Source: an uncultured Nocardioides sp.
Lineage (GTDB): Bacteria > Actinomycetota > Actinomycetes > Propionibacteriales > Nocardioidaceae
Length of the DNA stretch: 35,967 nucleotides
Assembly (NCBI RefSeq): GCF_902805925.1
Contig: NZ_CADCUP010000102.1
Location: forward strand, 1 to 35,967
Direction: 5' to 3'
The position numbers were made by a program, and so were the translations under genes. Shown here piece by piece: positions 6,956 through 14,862 of this stretch. Each line of letters begins with the position of its first letter. The first letter of the stretch is position 1. The notes beneath the pieces are model-generated. The model saw only the letters and a list, made by a program, of their open reading frames with translations. It did no database searches and was not told where the DNA came from.

Positions 6956-8689
6956 GTGCGCCGACTCCCCCTCGCCGACCCCGGCGTCGCCGACCACCGC
7001 TCACCCGACCGGTACCTCTGGTGGCTCGCCAAGGGCCAGTGGCACACGCTCCTCGGCGGCATGTTCTTCGGCATCGTGTGGATGGGGTCGCAGGCCGTCA
7101 TGCCGGCAGCGCTGGGCCGCGCCATCGACCAGGGCGTGGCCGCCAAGGACGGCGACGCGCTCTTGAGGTGGGCGCTGATCATGCTGGCGATCGGCCTCGT
7201 GCAGGCGGCGAGCGGCGTCATGCGGCACCGGTTCGCGGTCACCAACTGGCTCACCACGGCGTACCGAACGGTGCAGCTCGTCGGCCGGCAGGCCGCCCAC
7301 CTCGGCGGCACGCTGCCGCGCAAGGTGCCGACGGGCGAGGTGGTCGCGATCGGCACCACCGACCTCTCCAGCCTGGGCAACGTCATGGACGTCACCGCTC
7401 GGTTCGTCGGCGCCATCGTGTCGTTCCTGATGGTCTCGGTGATCCTGCTGAGCACGTCGGTGACCCTGGGCCTCGTCGTGCTCCTCGGGGTGCCGCTGCT
7501 GATGCTGGCGGTCGTCCCGCTGCTGAGCCCCCTGCAGCACCGCAGCGCCCACCAGCGGCACCTGATGGGGGAGCTGGCCAACACCGCCAGCGACATCGTC
7601 AGCGGGCTGCGGGTGCTGCGCGGCGTCGGCGGCGAGCAGGTCTTCCTCGGCCGCTACCGGCGCGAGTCGCAGAGCACCCGGCGGGCCGGGGTCGAGGTCG
7701 CGCGGGTGCAGTCGGTGCTCGAGGCGCTGCAGGTGTTGCTCCCCGGCGTCTTCGTGGTCCTCGTGGTGTGGCTCGGCGCGCGGTACGCCGTCCAGGGCAC
7801 GATCACCCCCGGCGAGCTCGTGGCGTTCTACGGCTACGCCGCCTTCCTCCTCATCCCGCTGCGGACCGTCACCGAGTACGCCAGCAAGCTGATCCGCGGC
7901 CGGGTCGCCGCCCGCCGCGTCTGCCGCGTGCTCTCGCTGACCCCCGACCACACCGGGCCCGCCGACCCCGCCCCGTCGCCGCCGCCCGGCGCCGACCTCC
8001 ACGACGCCCGGACGGGCCTGCTCGTCCGCGCCGGACGCCTCGTGGCCATCGTCTCCGAGCAGCCCGACGAGGCCGCCGAGCTGGCCGACCGGCTCGGCAT
8101 GGCGCACGCCGAGGTCGACGACGACGTCGTGCTGGGCGGGGTGCCGCTGACCTCCCTGGCCCGCGCCGAGGTACGCCGCCGGGTCGTGGTCTCCGACACC
8201 GGTGCCGCCCTCTTCTCCGGACCTCTCGGCCGCAGCCTCGACGTCACCGGCCGCGGCGGCGCCGAGGCCGTGCGCCGCGCCCTGGGCACGGCCAGCGCGG
8301 ACGACATCCTCGAGGCGCTCCCCGAGGGGCTCCAGACCGTGGTAACCGAGCGGGGCAGGTCATTCTCGGGCGGCCAGCGCCAGCGCCTCGTGCTCGCGCG
8401 CGCCCTCACCGTCGACCCCGAGGTGCTCGTGCTGGTCGAGCCCACCTCAGCGGTCGACGCCCACACCGAGGCCCGCGTCGCGGCCCGGCTGCGCGCCCAC
8501 CGCACCGGGCGCACCACCGTCGTCACCACCAGCAGCCCCCTCGTGCTCGACGCCGTCGACGAGGTCGCGTTCCTCGAGGACGGGCGCATCGTGGCCACCG
8601 GCACCCACGCCGATCTGCTGCGCGAGCACGCCGGCTACCGGGCCACCGTGACCCGCAGCGCCGGCGAGCCCGAGGAGGCCCTGCGATGA
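6956..8689 (+). CDS. ABC exporter half, degenerate nucleotide-binding domain
   Basis: This 577-residue type IV ABC half-transporter has about six membrane helices (residues 30-310) and then an ATPase domain. The ATPase domain is selectively ruined. Where Walker A (GxxGxGKS/T) should be, about residues 364-374, it reads AIVSEQPDEAA; the Walker B Asp is Val (LVLVE, 491-495, keeping the Glu); and the H-loop His is absent (TTSSPL). The signature FSGGQRQRL (470-478) is intact. It therefore cannot bind ATP in its own site but can lend its signature to a partner. The partner starts at 8686 by ATGA overlap and has the opposite losses. The GTG start is chosen from the TAGCGT box 7 nt upstream; an ATG further up adds 28 residues of poor quality. 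Substrate unknown. Confidence 0.88.
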   Translation: MRRLPLADPGVADHRSPDRYLWWLAKGQWHTLLGGMFFGIVWMGSQAVMPAALGRAIDQGVAAKDGDALLRWALIMLAIGLVQAASGVMRHRFAVTNWLTTAYRTVQLVGRQAAHLGGTLPRKVPTGEVVAIGTTDLSSLGNVMDVTARFVGAIVSFLMVSVILLSTSVTLGLVVLLGVPLLMLAVVPLLSPLQHRSAHQRHLMGELANTASDIVSGLRVLRGVGGEQVFLGRYRRESQSTRRAGVEVARVQSVLEALQVLLPGVFVVLVVWLGARYAVQGTITPGELVAFYGYAAFLLIPLRTVTEYASKLIRGRVAARRVCRVLSLTPDHTGPADPAPSPPPGADLHDARTGLLVRAGRLVAIVSEQPDEAAELADRLGMAHAEVDDDVVLGGVPLTSLARAEVRRRVVVSDTGAALFSGPLGRSLDVTGRGGAEAVRRALGTASADDILEALPEGLQTVVTERGRSFSGGQRQRLVLARALTVDPEVLVLVEPTSAVDAHTEARVAARLRAHRTGRTTVVTTSSPLVLDAVDEVAFLEDGRIVATGTHADLLREHAGYRATVTRSAGEPEEALR

Positions 8690-10450
8690 GCACCGCCCTG
8701 CCCGTGGCCGACGGCCCCGCCGTACGCCGCTACGCCGTCTCGATCGCCCGGCGCCACCCCCGGATGCTGTGGGGCGCCCTGTCCCTGCACGTGCTCGCGG
8801 CACTGGCCGCGCTCGCCGGTCCTCGCCTCATCGGCGGCCTCGTCGAGGCCGTCGAGCAGGGCACGACCCTGGGCCACGTCGACCGGATCATCGCCCTGCT
8901 GGCCTGCTTCGTCCTCGCCCAGGGCCTGCTGACCCGCTACGCCCGGCTCGTCAGCCAGGTGCTCGGCGAGACGGTGCTGGCCGAGCTCCGCGAGGACTTC
9001 GTCGACCACCCCGACGGACCACGCTCTCCAGCTGCCCGTCGGGGTGGTCGAGTCCGCGGGCTCCGGCGACCTGCTCACCCGCACCAGCCGCGACGTCGAC
9101 CAGCTCGGCTGGTCGGTGCGCATGGCACTGCCCGAGTGGACGATCGCCTGCGTCACCGCCGTGCTGACCTTCGCCGCCGCGCTGAGCGTCGGCTGGTGGG
9201 TGGCCCTGCCCTGCCTGATCGGGGTGCCGCCGCTGGTGGTCGGGCTGCGGTGGTACCTCGCCCGCGCCAAGGACGGCTACCTCCGCGAGAGCGCGACGTA
9301 CTCCGACATCGGCGCGACGCTCACCGAGACCGTGGAGGGGTCCCGCACCGTCGAGGCGCTCGGTATCGAGGACGAGCGGATCGCCCACATCGACGACGAC
9401 GTGCGGAGGTCCTACGTCGCCGAGCGCTACACGCTGTACCTGCGCACGGTCTTCTTCCCGAGCATGGAGGTCGCCTACCTGCTGCCGACGGTGGCGACGC
9501 TGCTCTTCGGCGGCTACCTCTACACGCAGGGCACCGTGTCGCTGGCCGAGGTGACCACCGCGACCCTGTACGTGCAGATGCTCATCGACCCCGTCGACCG
9601 CATCGTCTCGATCCTCGACGAGCTGCAGATGGGCGCCGCCTCCCTGGCCCGCCTCCTCGGTGTGGCGCAGGTGCCCGACGACCGGGTGGCCACCGGCGCC
9701 CGGCCCGCCGACGAGAGGATCGAGGCCGAGGACGTCCACTTCTCCTACGTCGAGGGCCGCGACGTGCTGCACGGGGTCTCGCTCGACGTGGGCGTCGGCG
9801 AGCGGATCGCGATGGTCGGACCCTCGGGCGCGGGCAAGTCGACGCTCGGCCGGCTCCTCGCCGGCATCCACCCGCCCCGGTCCGGGTCGGTCACCGTCGG
9901 CGGCGTCGGGCTCGTCGACCTGCCGCTGTCCGAGCTGCGCGGCCACGTCGCGCTGGTGACCCAGGAGCACCACGTCTTCGTCGGGTCGCTGCGCGAGAAC
10001 CTCGCGCTCGCGGCACCTCCCGGTGCCGGCGACGAGGAGATCCGCGGGGCGCTCGACGCCGTCGACGCCCTGGAGTGGGTCGAGGCGCTGCCCGACGGCC
10101 TGGACACCGTCGTCGGCTCCGGCGGCCGGGCCGTGAGCGCGGCGCAGGCGCAGCAGATCGCGCTGGCCCGGCTGGTGCTGGCCGACCCGCACACGCTCGT
10201 GCTCGACGAGGCGACCTCGCTCATCGACCCGCGGGCCGCCCGGCACCTCGAGCGCTCGCTGGCCGCCGTGCTCGAGGGCCGCACCGTCATCGCGATCGCC
10301 CACCGCCTCTTCTCCGCCTCCGACGCCGACCGCGTGGCCGTGGTCGAGGGCGGCGTGATCTCCGAGCTCGGCTCGCACGACGAGCTGGTCGCCGCCGGAG
10401 GCTCGTACGCCGCGCTGTGGGACTCCTGGAACGGCAAGCAGCAACCCTGA
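8686..10450 (+). pseudogene. ABC exporter half, frameshifted by a 13-nt insertion
   Basis: This is the partner of the upstream exporter half. The frame from the ATG at 8686 is good up to about 9009 (108 codons, ending REDFVDH), and homology resumes in another frame from 9023 (ALQLPVGVVE) to 10450. GACCAC occurs at 9004-9009 and 9017-9022; removing one 13-nt unit (9010-9022) restores an uninterrupted 583-residue protein with exact family spacing. In the restored protein Walker A is perfect (GPSGAGKSTL), Walker B is LVLDEAT and the H-loop has AHR, but the signature is degenerate (VSAAQAQQ in place of LSGGQ). A GTG at 9044 could restart translation but would give a protein lacking the first helices. 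It is either a recent inactivation or an assembly error. Confidence 0.8.
9004..9022 (+). repeat. Short direct repeat marking the frameshifting insertion
   Basis: GACCAC, seven bases (CCCGACG), then GACCAC again. Loss of one copy plus the spacer, 13 nt, brings the two halves of the exporter gene back into one frame. Slippage between six-base repeats is a plausible origin. Confidence 0.75.
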
Positions 10451-10474
10451 GGCGGCCCCCGCCTCCCTCCGCCC

Positions 10475-10511
10475 TTGCGATCGTGACAGCGCCAGTGTCA
10501 CGATCGCGGGC
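10475..10511 (+). promoter_or_regulatory. Palindromic operator over the oxidoreductase promoter
   Basis: GCGATCGTGACA (10477-10488) and its exact complement TGTCACGATCGC (10496-10507) form a 12-bp perfect inverted repeat with a 7-nt centre. A possible -35 TTGCGA (10475-10480), an 18-nt spacer and a -10 CACGAT (10499-10504) lie within it, and the ATG follows 7 nt after the -10 box. A repressor bound here would block both promoter elements. As RNA it could instead be a terminator for the upstream gene, but there is no T run. Confidence 0.6.
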
Positions 10512-11546
10512 ATGAAGCTCTCCATGCCCCTGACCTACGCCGGCAACCCCCGCGAGACGGCCGACCAGGTCGCGTCGCTGGAGAGGGCCGGCCTCGACAC
10601 CGTGTGGGTGGCCGAGGCGTACGGCTTCGACTCCCCCACGCTGATGGGCTACCTCGCCGCGCGCACCGAGACGATCGAGATCGCCTCGGCCATCCTCAAC
10701 GTCTACTCCCGGACCCCCGGCGCGATCCTGCAGACGGCCGCCGGGCTGGACAACGTCTCGGGCGGCCGTGCGATCCTCGGGCTCGGCGCGTCGGGACCGC
10801 AGGTCGTCGAGGGCTTCCACGGCGTCCCCTACGCCAAGCCGCTCGCGCGCACGCGCGAGATCGTCGACCTCGTCCGCCGCGGCCTGCGCCGCGAGACCCT
10901 CACCCACGACGGCGTCTTCACCCTGCCGCTCCCCGAGGGCCAGGGCACCGGCCTGGGCAAGCCGCTCAAGCTGCTGACGAGGCCCGAGCGCCCCAGCATC
11001 CCCATCTACATCGCCGCGCTCGGGCCCCGGAGCGTCCAGGGCGCCGCGGAGTACGCCGACGGCTGGCTGCCGTTCCTGTTCCTGCCCGAGAAGGCGGCGT
11101 CGGTGTGGGGCGACGCGCTCACGAAGGGCACCGCCAGGAGGCAGGAGGGCCTCGGGCCCCTCGAGATCAGCGCCGGCGGCATGGTAGCCATCGGCGAGGG
11201 CCCCGACACCAAGGCGCTGCTCGACCACGCCCGGCCCGTCTACGCGCTGTACGTCGGCGGCATGGGCGCGCGCGGCAAGAACTTCTACAACGACCTCGCC
11301 TGCCAGTACGGCTACGAGAAGGAGGCGCGCGAGATCCAGGACCTCTACCTCGGTGGCCACAAACGTGACGCCGAGGCCAAGGTGCCGGTGGAGTGGCTGG
11401 AGGCTGCCAACCTCGTCGGCCCGGCGTCGTACGTCGCGGAGCGGGTGGCCGCCTTCCGCGAGGCCGGCGTGACCAACCTCCAGGTCACCCCCGTCTCCCC
11501 CGACCCGGCTGCCACCGTGGCGCAGATGAAGGAGCTGGTGGCATGA
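10512..11546 (+). CDS. Luciferase-like F420-dependent oxidoreductase
   Basis: This 344-residue protein has the bacterial luciferase-like (LLM) TIM-barrel pattern: the N-terminal strand MKLSMPLTYAG, DTVWVAEAYGFDS, the conserved region GRAILGLGASGPQVVEGFHG, then IPIYIAALGP and GAAEYADGWLP. LLM enzymes use FMN or F420. In actinobacteria this subgroup is usually annotated F420-dependent and often sits beside acyl-CoA dehydrogenase genes in lipid or steroid degradation. Cofactor and substrate are inferred, not seen. The stop overlaps (ATGA) the start of an acyl-CoA dehydrogenase remnant. A strong palindrome covers the promoter, so expression is probably under repressor control. Confidence 0.85.
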   Translation: MKLSMPLTYAGNPRETADQVASLERAGLDTVWVAEAYGFDSPTLMGYLAARTETIEIASAILNVYSRTPGAILQTAAGLDNVSGGRAILGLGASGPQVVEGFHGVPYAKPLARTREIVDLVRRGLRRETLTHDGVFTLPLPEGQGTGLGKPLKLLTRPERPSIPIYIAALGPRSVQGAAEYADGWLPFLFLPEKAASVWGDALTKGTARRQEGLGPLEISAGGMVAIGEGPDTKALLDHARPVYALYVGGMGARGKNFYNDLACQYGYEKEAREIQDLYLGGHKRDAEAKVPVEWLEAANLVGPASYVAERVAAFREAGVTNLQVTPVSPDPAATVAQMKELVA

Positions 11547-11632
11547 CCCGCGCCGTCTTCGAGGCCGAGCACGAGTCGTTCCGTGACGCGGTCGGCACCT
11601 TCCTCGACGAGCAGTACGGCGGCGGGATCTGA
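11543..11632 (+). pseudogene. Acyl-CoA dehydrogenase N-terminal remnant
   Basis: This 29-codon frame begins ATGACC, overlapping the upstream stop by ATGA. Its first residues, MTRAVFEAEHESFRDAVGTFL, read like the N-terminus of acyl-CoA dehydrogenases (TVFEAEHEAFRD type). After about 23 codons the similarity stops and the peptide ends DEQYGGGI. The simplest reading is that the body of the gene was deleted, leaving the translation-coupled start and a few end codons. A GTG for the next gene lies one base after the stop. The peptide could still be made, but no function is suggested. Confidence 0.5.
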
Positions 11633-11633
11633 G

Positions 11634-12557
11634 GTGCCCGCCCGGCTGGTCGAGCGCTTCGACGTGCAGGCCCATCGCGGAGGCAGCGGGCTGAGCGCCG
11701 AGAACACCCTCGAGGCGTTCGGGGCCGCGCTCGCCCTGGGCGTCTCGACGCTGGAGTGCGACGTGCACGTGAGCCGCGACGGCGTGCTCGTCGTCTCGCA
11801 CGACCGCGACATCGTGTCCGGACCGCACACCGGGCGGATGATCCACCAGCTCACCTTCGCCCAGCTGCAGACGGTCGACGTCGCGGGGCTCCGCGCCGCC
11901 GACTTCCCCGACCGGCCCAGCGCCGAGGGGCTGCTCATGCCCGCGCTGACCGACGTCCTGGACCTCCTGCACGCCCGCGGCGCTGACGAGGTCGGCCTCA
12001 ACGTCGAGATCAAGTACGACGCCACGGCTCCCGACGAGGGGGCCGCCCGCGACGTGTTCGTGGAGCTCCTGGTGAGCGCGGTCGACGGCGCCGGCCTGAC
12101 CTCCCGCACGTCGGTCCAGAGCTTCGACTGGGGCGCGCTGACGAGGGTGCGCCGGGCCGACCCGGCGATGCGGCTGAACCTGCTGCTGAACCCGAGGTAC
12201 CTCGAGGACGTCGGGGCTCGCCCCTCGCCGTGGCTGGACGAGGTCCGGCTGGACGACGGCGACGACCCGGTGGATGCCGCAGCCGCGCTCGGCTTCAACG
12301 CCGTCTCCCCCATCCACGGGCGGCCCTACCGGTCGGGCATCGGCGACCCGGCGTACCGCCCGGTGGTCACCCCGGCGCTCATCGAGCACGCGCACCGGCT
12401 CGGCCTGAGCGTCGTGCCGTACGTCGTGGACGACCCCGCCACGATGGGCCACCTCGTCGACCTGGGCGTCGACGGGCTCATCACCGACTACCCCGACCGG
12501 CTGCGCGAGGTGCTGGCGGAGCGGGGCGAGGCACTGCCGCGGGCCTACCCAGCTTGA
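11634..12557 (+). CDS. Glycerophosphodiester phosphodiesterase (third copy)
   Basis: This 307-residue GDPD from a GTG at 11634 is more distant from the two copies at 867-3142. It has HRGGSGLSAENTLEAF with the catalytic His, E-x-D in LECDV, VVSHDRD with the second His, VEIKYD, and the C-terminal GVDGLITDYPDRL. There is no signal peptide. The GTG is one base after the stop of the acyl-CoA dehydrogenase remnant, so it is probably cotranslated with what precedes it; in-frame codons upstream read across the remnant and are rejected. Its place after an oxidoreductase and remnant suggests it was joined to this operon by the deletion; that is inference. Confidence 0.88.
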   Translation: MPARLVERFDVQAHRGGSGLSAENTLEAFGAALALGVSTLECDVHVSRDGVLVVSHDRDIVSGPHTGRMIHQLTFAQLQTVDVAGLRAADFPDRPSAEGLLMPALTDVLDLLHARGADEVGLNVEIKYDATAPDEGAARDVFVELLVSAVDGAGLTSRTSVQSFDWGALTRVRRADPAMRLNLLLNPRYLEDVGARPSPWLDEVRLDDGDDPVDAAAALGFNAVSPIHGRPYRSGIGDPAYRPVVTPALIEHAHRLGLSVVPYVVDDPATMGHLVDLGVDGLITDYPDRLREVLAERGEALPRAYPA

Positions 12558-12625
12558 GGGCGATCATGCAATATCAGTGAAAACCCTGATGCGCGATGTC
12601 GGTGGTCTCTGCTCCACTGAGGGTC

Positions 12626-14770
12626 ATGCATCGTCAGATAGCCGGCCGACTCACGGGCCCCGCCACCAAGTGGATCGTCGTCATCCTCTGGATCATCGTC
12701 ACCGCAGGCGCATCCACCTTCGCCGCGAAGCTCGCCGACGAGCAGAACAACGAGGCGTCGTCCTGGTTGCCCGAGAGCGCGGAGTCCACACGCGCGCTCG
12801 AGAAGCTCGTGGCCTTCCAGGACCCCAACGCCATCCCGACCCTCGTGGTCTACGAGAAGGAGTCGGGCCTCACCGACGACGACCTCGCCGCCATCGAGGA
12901 GCAGGCGGTCGAGCTGGCCGGCCTCGACGGCGTCGAGGAGGTGGTCGAGGGCCGCAGGCCACCGGTGGTCAGCCCGGCCACCGCCGAGCAGGTGGGCATG
13001 GCGGGGGTCTCCGACGACGGTCAGGTCGCGCAGACCCTGGTCACCTTCAACTTCGGGGCCGACGGGTGGAACGCGCTCCCCGACGCGGCCGACGAGGTGC
13101 GCTCGATCGCTCAGCTCGACGGCGGCGAGATCTACATCGCCGGCGCCGGCGGACAGGCGGCCGACTCCGCCGAGGCCTTCGGCGGCATCGACACCACGCT
13201 GCTCTTCTCAACCCTCGGCGTGGTCATCGTGATCCTCCTGGTGACCTACCGCAGCCCGGTGCTGTGGATCCTGCCGATCTTCTGCGCCGGCGTCGCGCTC
13301 TTCTCCTCCCAGGCCCTGATCTACTTCCTGGCCAGGTACGCCGACCTCACGGTCAACGGGCAGAGCTACGCCATCCTCACGATCCTGGTCATCGGCGCCG
13401 GCACCGACTACGCCCTGCTGCTGGTGGCCCGCTACCGCGAGGAGCTGCGCCGCCACGACGACCGGCACGAGGCGATGGCGTTCGCCCTCCACCGCGCCGC
13501 TCCGGCCATCCTCGCCAGCGCCGCGACGGTGGTGCTCGGCATGCTCTGCCTGCTGCTCGCCGAGATGAACTCCACGGCCGGCCTCGGTCCGGTGGCCGCC
13601 ATCGGCATCGGGGTGACGTTCCTGGTCATGGTGACGCTGCTGCCGGCCCTGCTGGTGGTGTGCGGACGCTGGGTCTTCTGGCCCAAGCGCCCCGCCTTCG
13701 GCTCACCCGAGCCCACCCAGTCGGGCATCTGGGCCAAGGTCGGCCAGCGCATCGTCGTGCGGCCCCGGGCGGTCTGGGTGGTCACGACCGCGATCCTGGC
13801 GATCGCCTGCCTGGGCCTGTTCCGGCTCGACGCCGGCGGCCTCTCCACCGAGGACTCCTACACCAAGGAGTTCCAGTCGATCACCGGCCAGAAGGTGCTG
13901 GTCGATCACGGCCTGGTCGACCAGTCCAACACCGTGCAGGTGGTGGCCAACGGCGACCAGGGCGAGGCCGTCCGGGAGGCGATGACCGACATCGACGGGC
14001 TCGAGCAGCCGAGCGAGCCCGTGGTGGTCGACGACGTCGCCTTCATCCAGGGCGTCATCGACTCCGACGTCTCCTCGCCGCGGGCCTTCGGCGTCGTCGA
14101 GGACGTGCGCACAGCCACCCATGCGGTCGAGGGCGCGGATGCGCTCGTCGGCGGCGGCTCGGCGTTCTTCCTCGACACCAAGCAGGCCTCCAGCCGCGAC
14201 AACCTGGTGATCATCCCGGCGATCCTCGTGCTGGTGTTCCTCATCCTGGTCGTCCTGCTGAGGTCCCTGGTCTCGCCGCTGATCCTGATCGCGACCGTGG
14301 TGCTGTCCTTCGGCGCCGCACTGGGCATCTCGGCGCTGCTCTTCGAGTACGTCTTCGGCTTCGCCGGGTCCGACCCGTCGTTCCCGCTGTTCGCCTTCGT
14401 CTTCCTCGTCGCCCTGGGCATCGACTACAACATCTTCTTGATGACCAGGGTCAGGGAGGAGACCCAGCTGCGTGGCACCCGAGCCGGGTCGCTGGTGGCG
14501 CTCACCTCCACGGGCGGCGTGATCACATCGGCCGGGCTGGTGCTGGCCGCCACCTTCCTGGTGCTGGGCACCATCCCGGTGGTGTTCCTGGCCGAGCTGG
14601 GCCTCGCGGTGGCGCTCGGCGTCATCCTCGACACGATGATCGTGCGGTCGGTGCTCGTCACCGCGATCAACCTCGACCTCGGCGGCAAGATCTGGTGGCC
14701 CAGCAGGCTCGACCACGAGGACCGGCACGTCGACGTCGAGGAGGCCGAGGAGCTCGCGACCGTCTCCTGA
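12626..14770 (+). CDS. MMPL/RND family membrane transporter
   Basis: This 714-residue integral membrane protein follows the MMPL plan: an N-terminal helix, a periplasm-side domain, a cluster of helices, then a repeat of the same. The family's charged helix motif appears in the first half (VIGAGTDYALLLVARYREEL) and again in the second (ALGIDYNIFLMTRVREE), carrying the Asp-Tyr pairs thought to relay protons. MMPL proteins export lipids or drugs using the proton gradient; the substrate here is unknown. The ATG at 12626 gives the expected short N-terminus (MHRQIAGRLTG); an ATG at 12596 is also in frame. The leader 12558-12600 is more AT-rich than its surroundings. A strong hairpin follows the stop. 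Confidence 0.88.
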   Translation: MHRQIAGRLTGPATKWIVVILWIIVTAGASTFAAKLADEQNNEASSWLPESAESTRALEKLVAFQDPNAIPTLVVYEKESGLTDDDLAAIEEQAVELAGLDGVEEVVEGRRPPVVSPATAEQVGMAGVSDDGQVAQTLVTFNFGADGWNALPDAADEVRSIAQLDGGEIYIAGAGGQAADSAEAFGGIDTTLLFSTLGVVIVILLVTYRSPVLWILPIFCAGVALFSSQALIYFLARYADLTVNGQSYAILTILVIGAGTDYALLLVARYREELRRHDDRHEAMAFALHRAAPAILASAATVVLGMLCLLLAEMNSTAGLGPVAAIGIGVTFLVMVTLLPALLVVCGRWVFWPKRPAFGSPEPTQSGIWAKVGQRIVVRPRAVWVVTTAILAIACLGLFRLDAGGLSTEDSYTKEFQSITGQKVLVDHGLVDQSNTVQVVANGDQGEAVREAMTDIDGLEQPSEPVVVDDVAFIQGVIDSDVSSPRAFGVVEDVRTATHAVEGADALVGGGSAFFLDTKQASSRDNLVIIPAILVLVFLILVVLLRSLVSPLILIATVVLSFGAALGISALLFEYVFGFAGSDPSFPLFAFVFLVALGIDYNIFLMTRVREETQLRGTRAGSLVALTSTGGVITSAGLVLAATFLVLGTIPVVFLAELGLAVALGVILDTMIVRSVLVTAINLDLGGKIWWPSRLDHEDRHVDVEEAEELATVS

Positions 14771-14780
14771 CCCCGGGCGC

Positions 14781-14827
14781 GGACAGGGCCGCAGGGCCCG
14801 GCATCGCCGGAAACTGCGGCCCTGTCC
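14781..14827. terminator. Nested hairpin terminator between convergent genes
   Basis: GGACAGGGCCGCAG (14781-14794) pairs perfectly with CTGCGGCCCTGTCC (14814-14827), and inside the loop CCGGC (14798-14802) pairs with GCCGG (14806-14810). It sits between the stop of the MMPL gene (14770) and the stop of the sugar permease gene (14863) and probably serves both. Confidence 0.7.
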
Positions 14828-14855
14828 TACCGGCCCTGTCCTACCGGCCCTGTCC
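14818..14855. repeat. Tandem 14-nt repeat of the terminator's 3' arm
   Basis: GGCCCTGTCCTACC occurs at 14818-14831 and 14832-14845, with a third partial copy GGCCCTGTCC at 14846-14855. Each copy can pair with the same left arm GGACAGGGCC (14781-14790), so the hairpin has three possible right arms. Confidence 0.85.
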
Positions 14856-14862
14856 TGTCGGC

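Noticed and set aside
8686..10515. Programmed frameshift as explanation for the split ABC gene
   Set aside because: There is no slippery heptamer or stimulating structure, and a 13-nt insertion between direct repeats explains the shift exactly.
14818..14855. Possible CRISPR-like array
   Set aside because: Units are only 14 nt and directly adjacent with no spacers.
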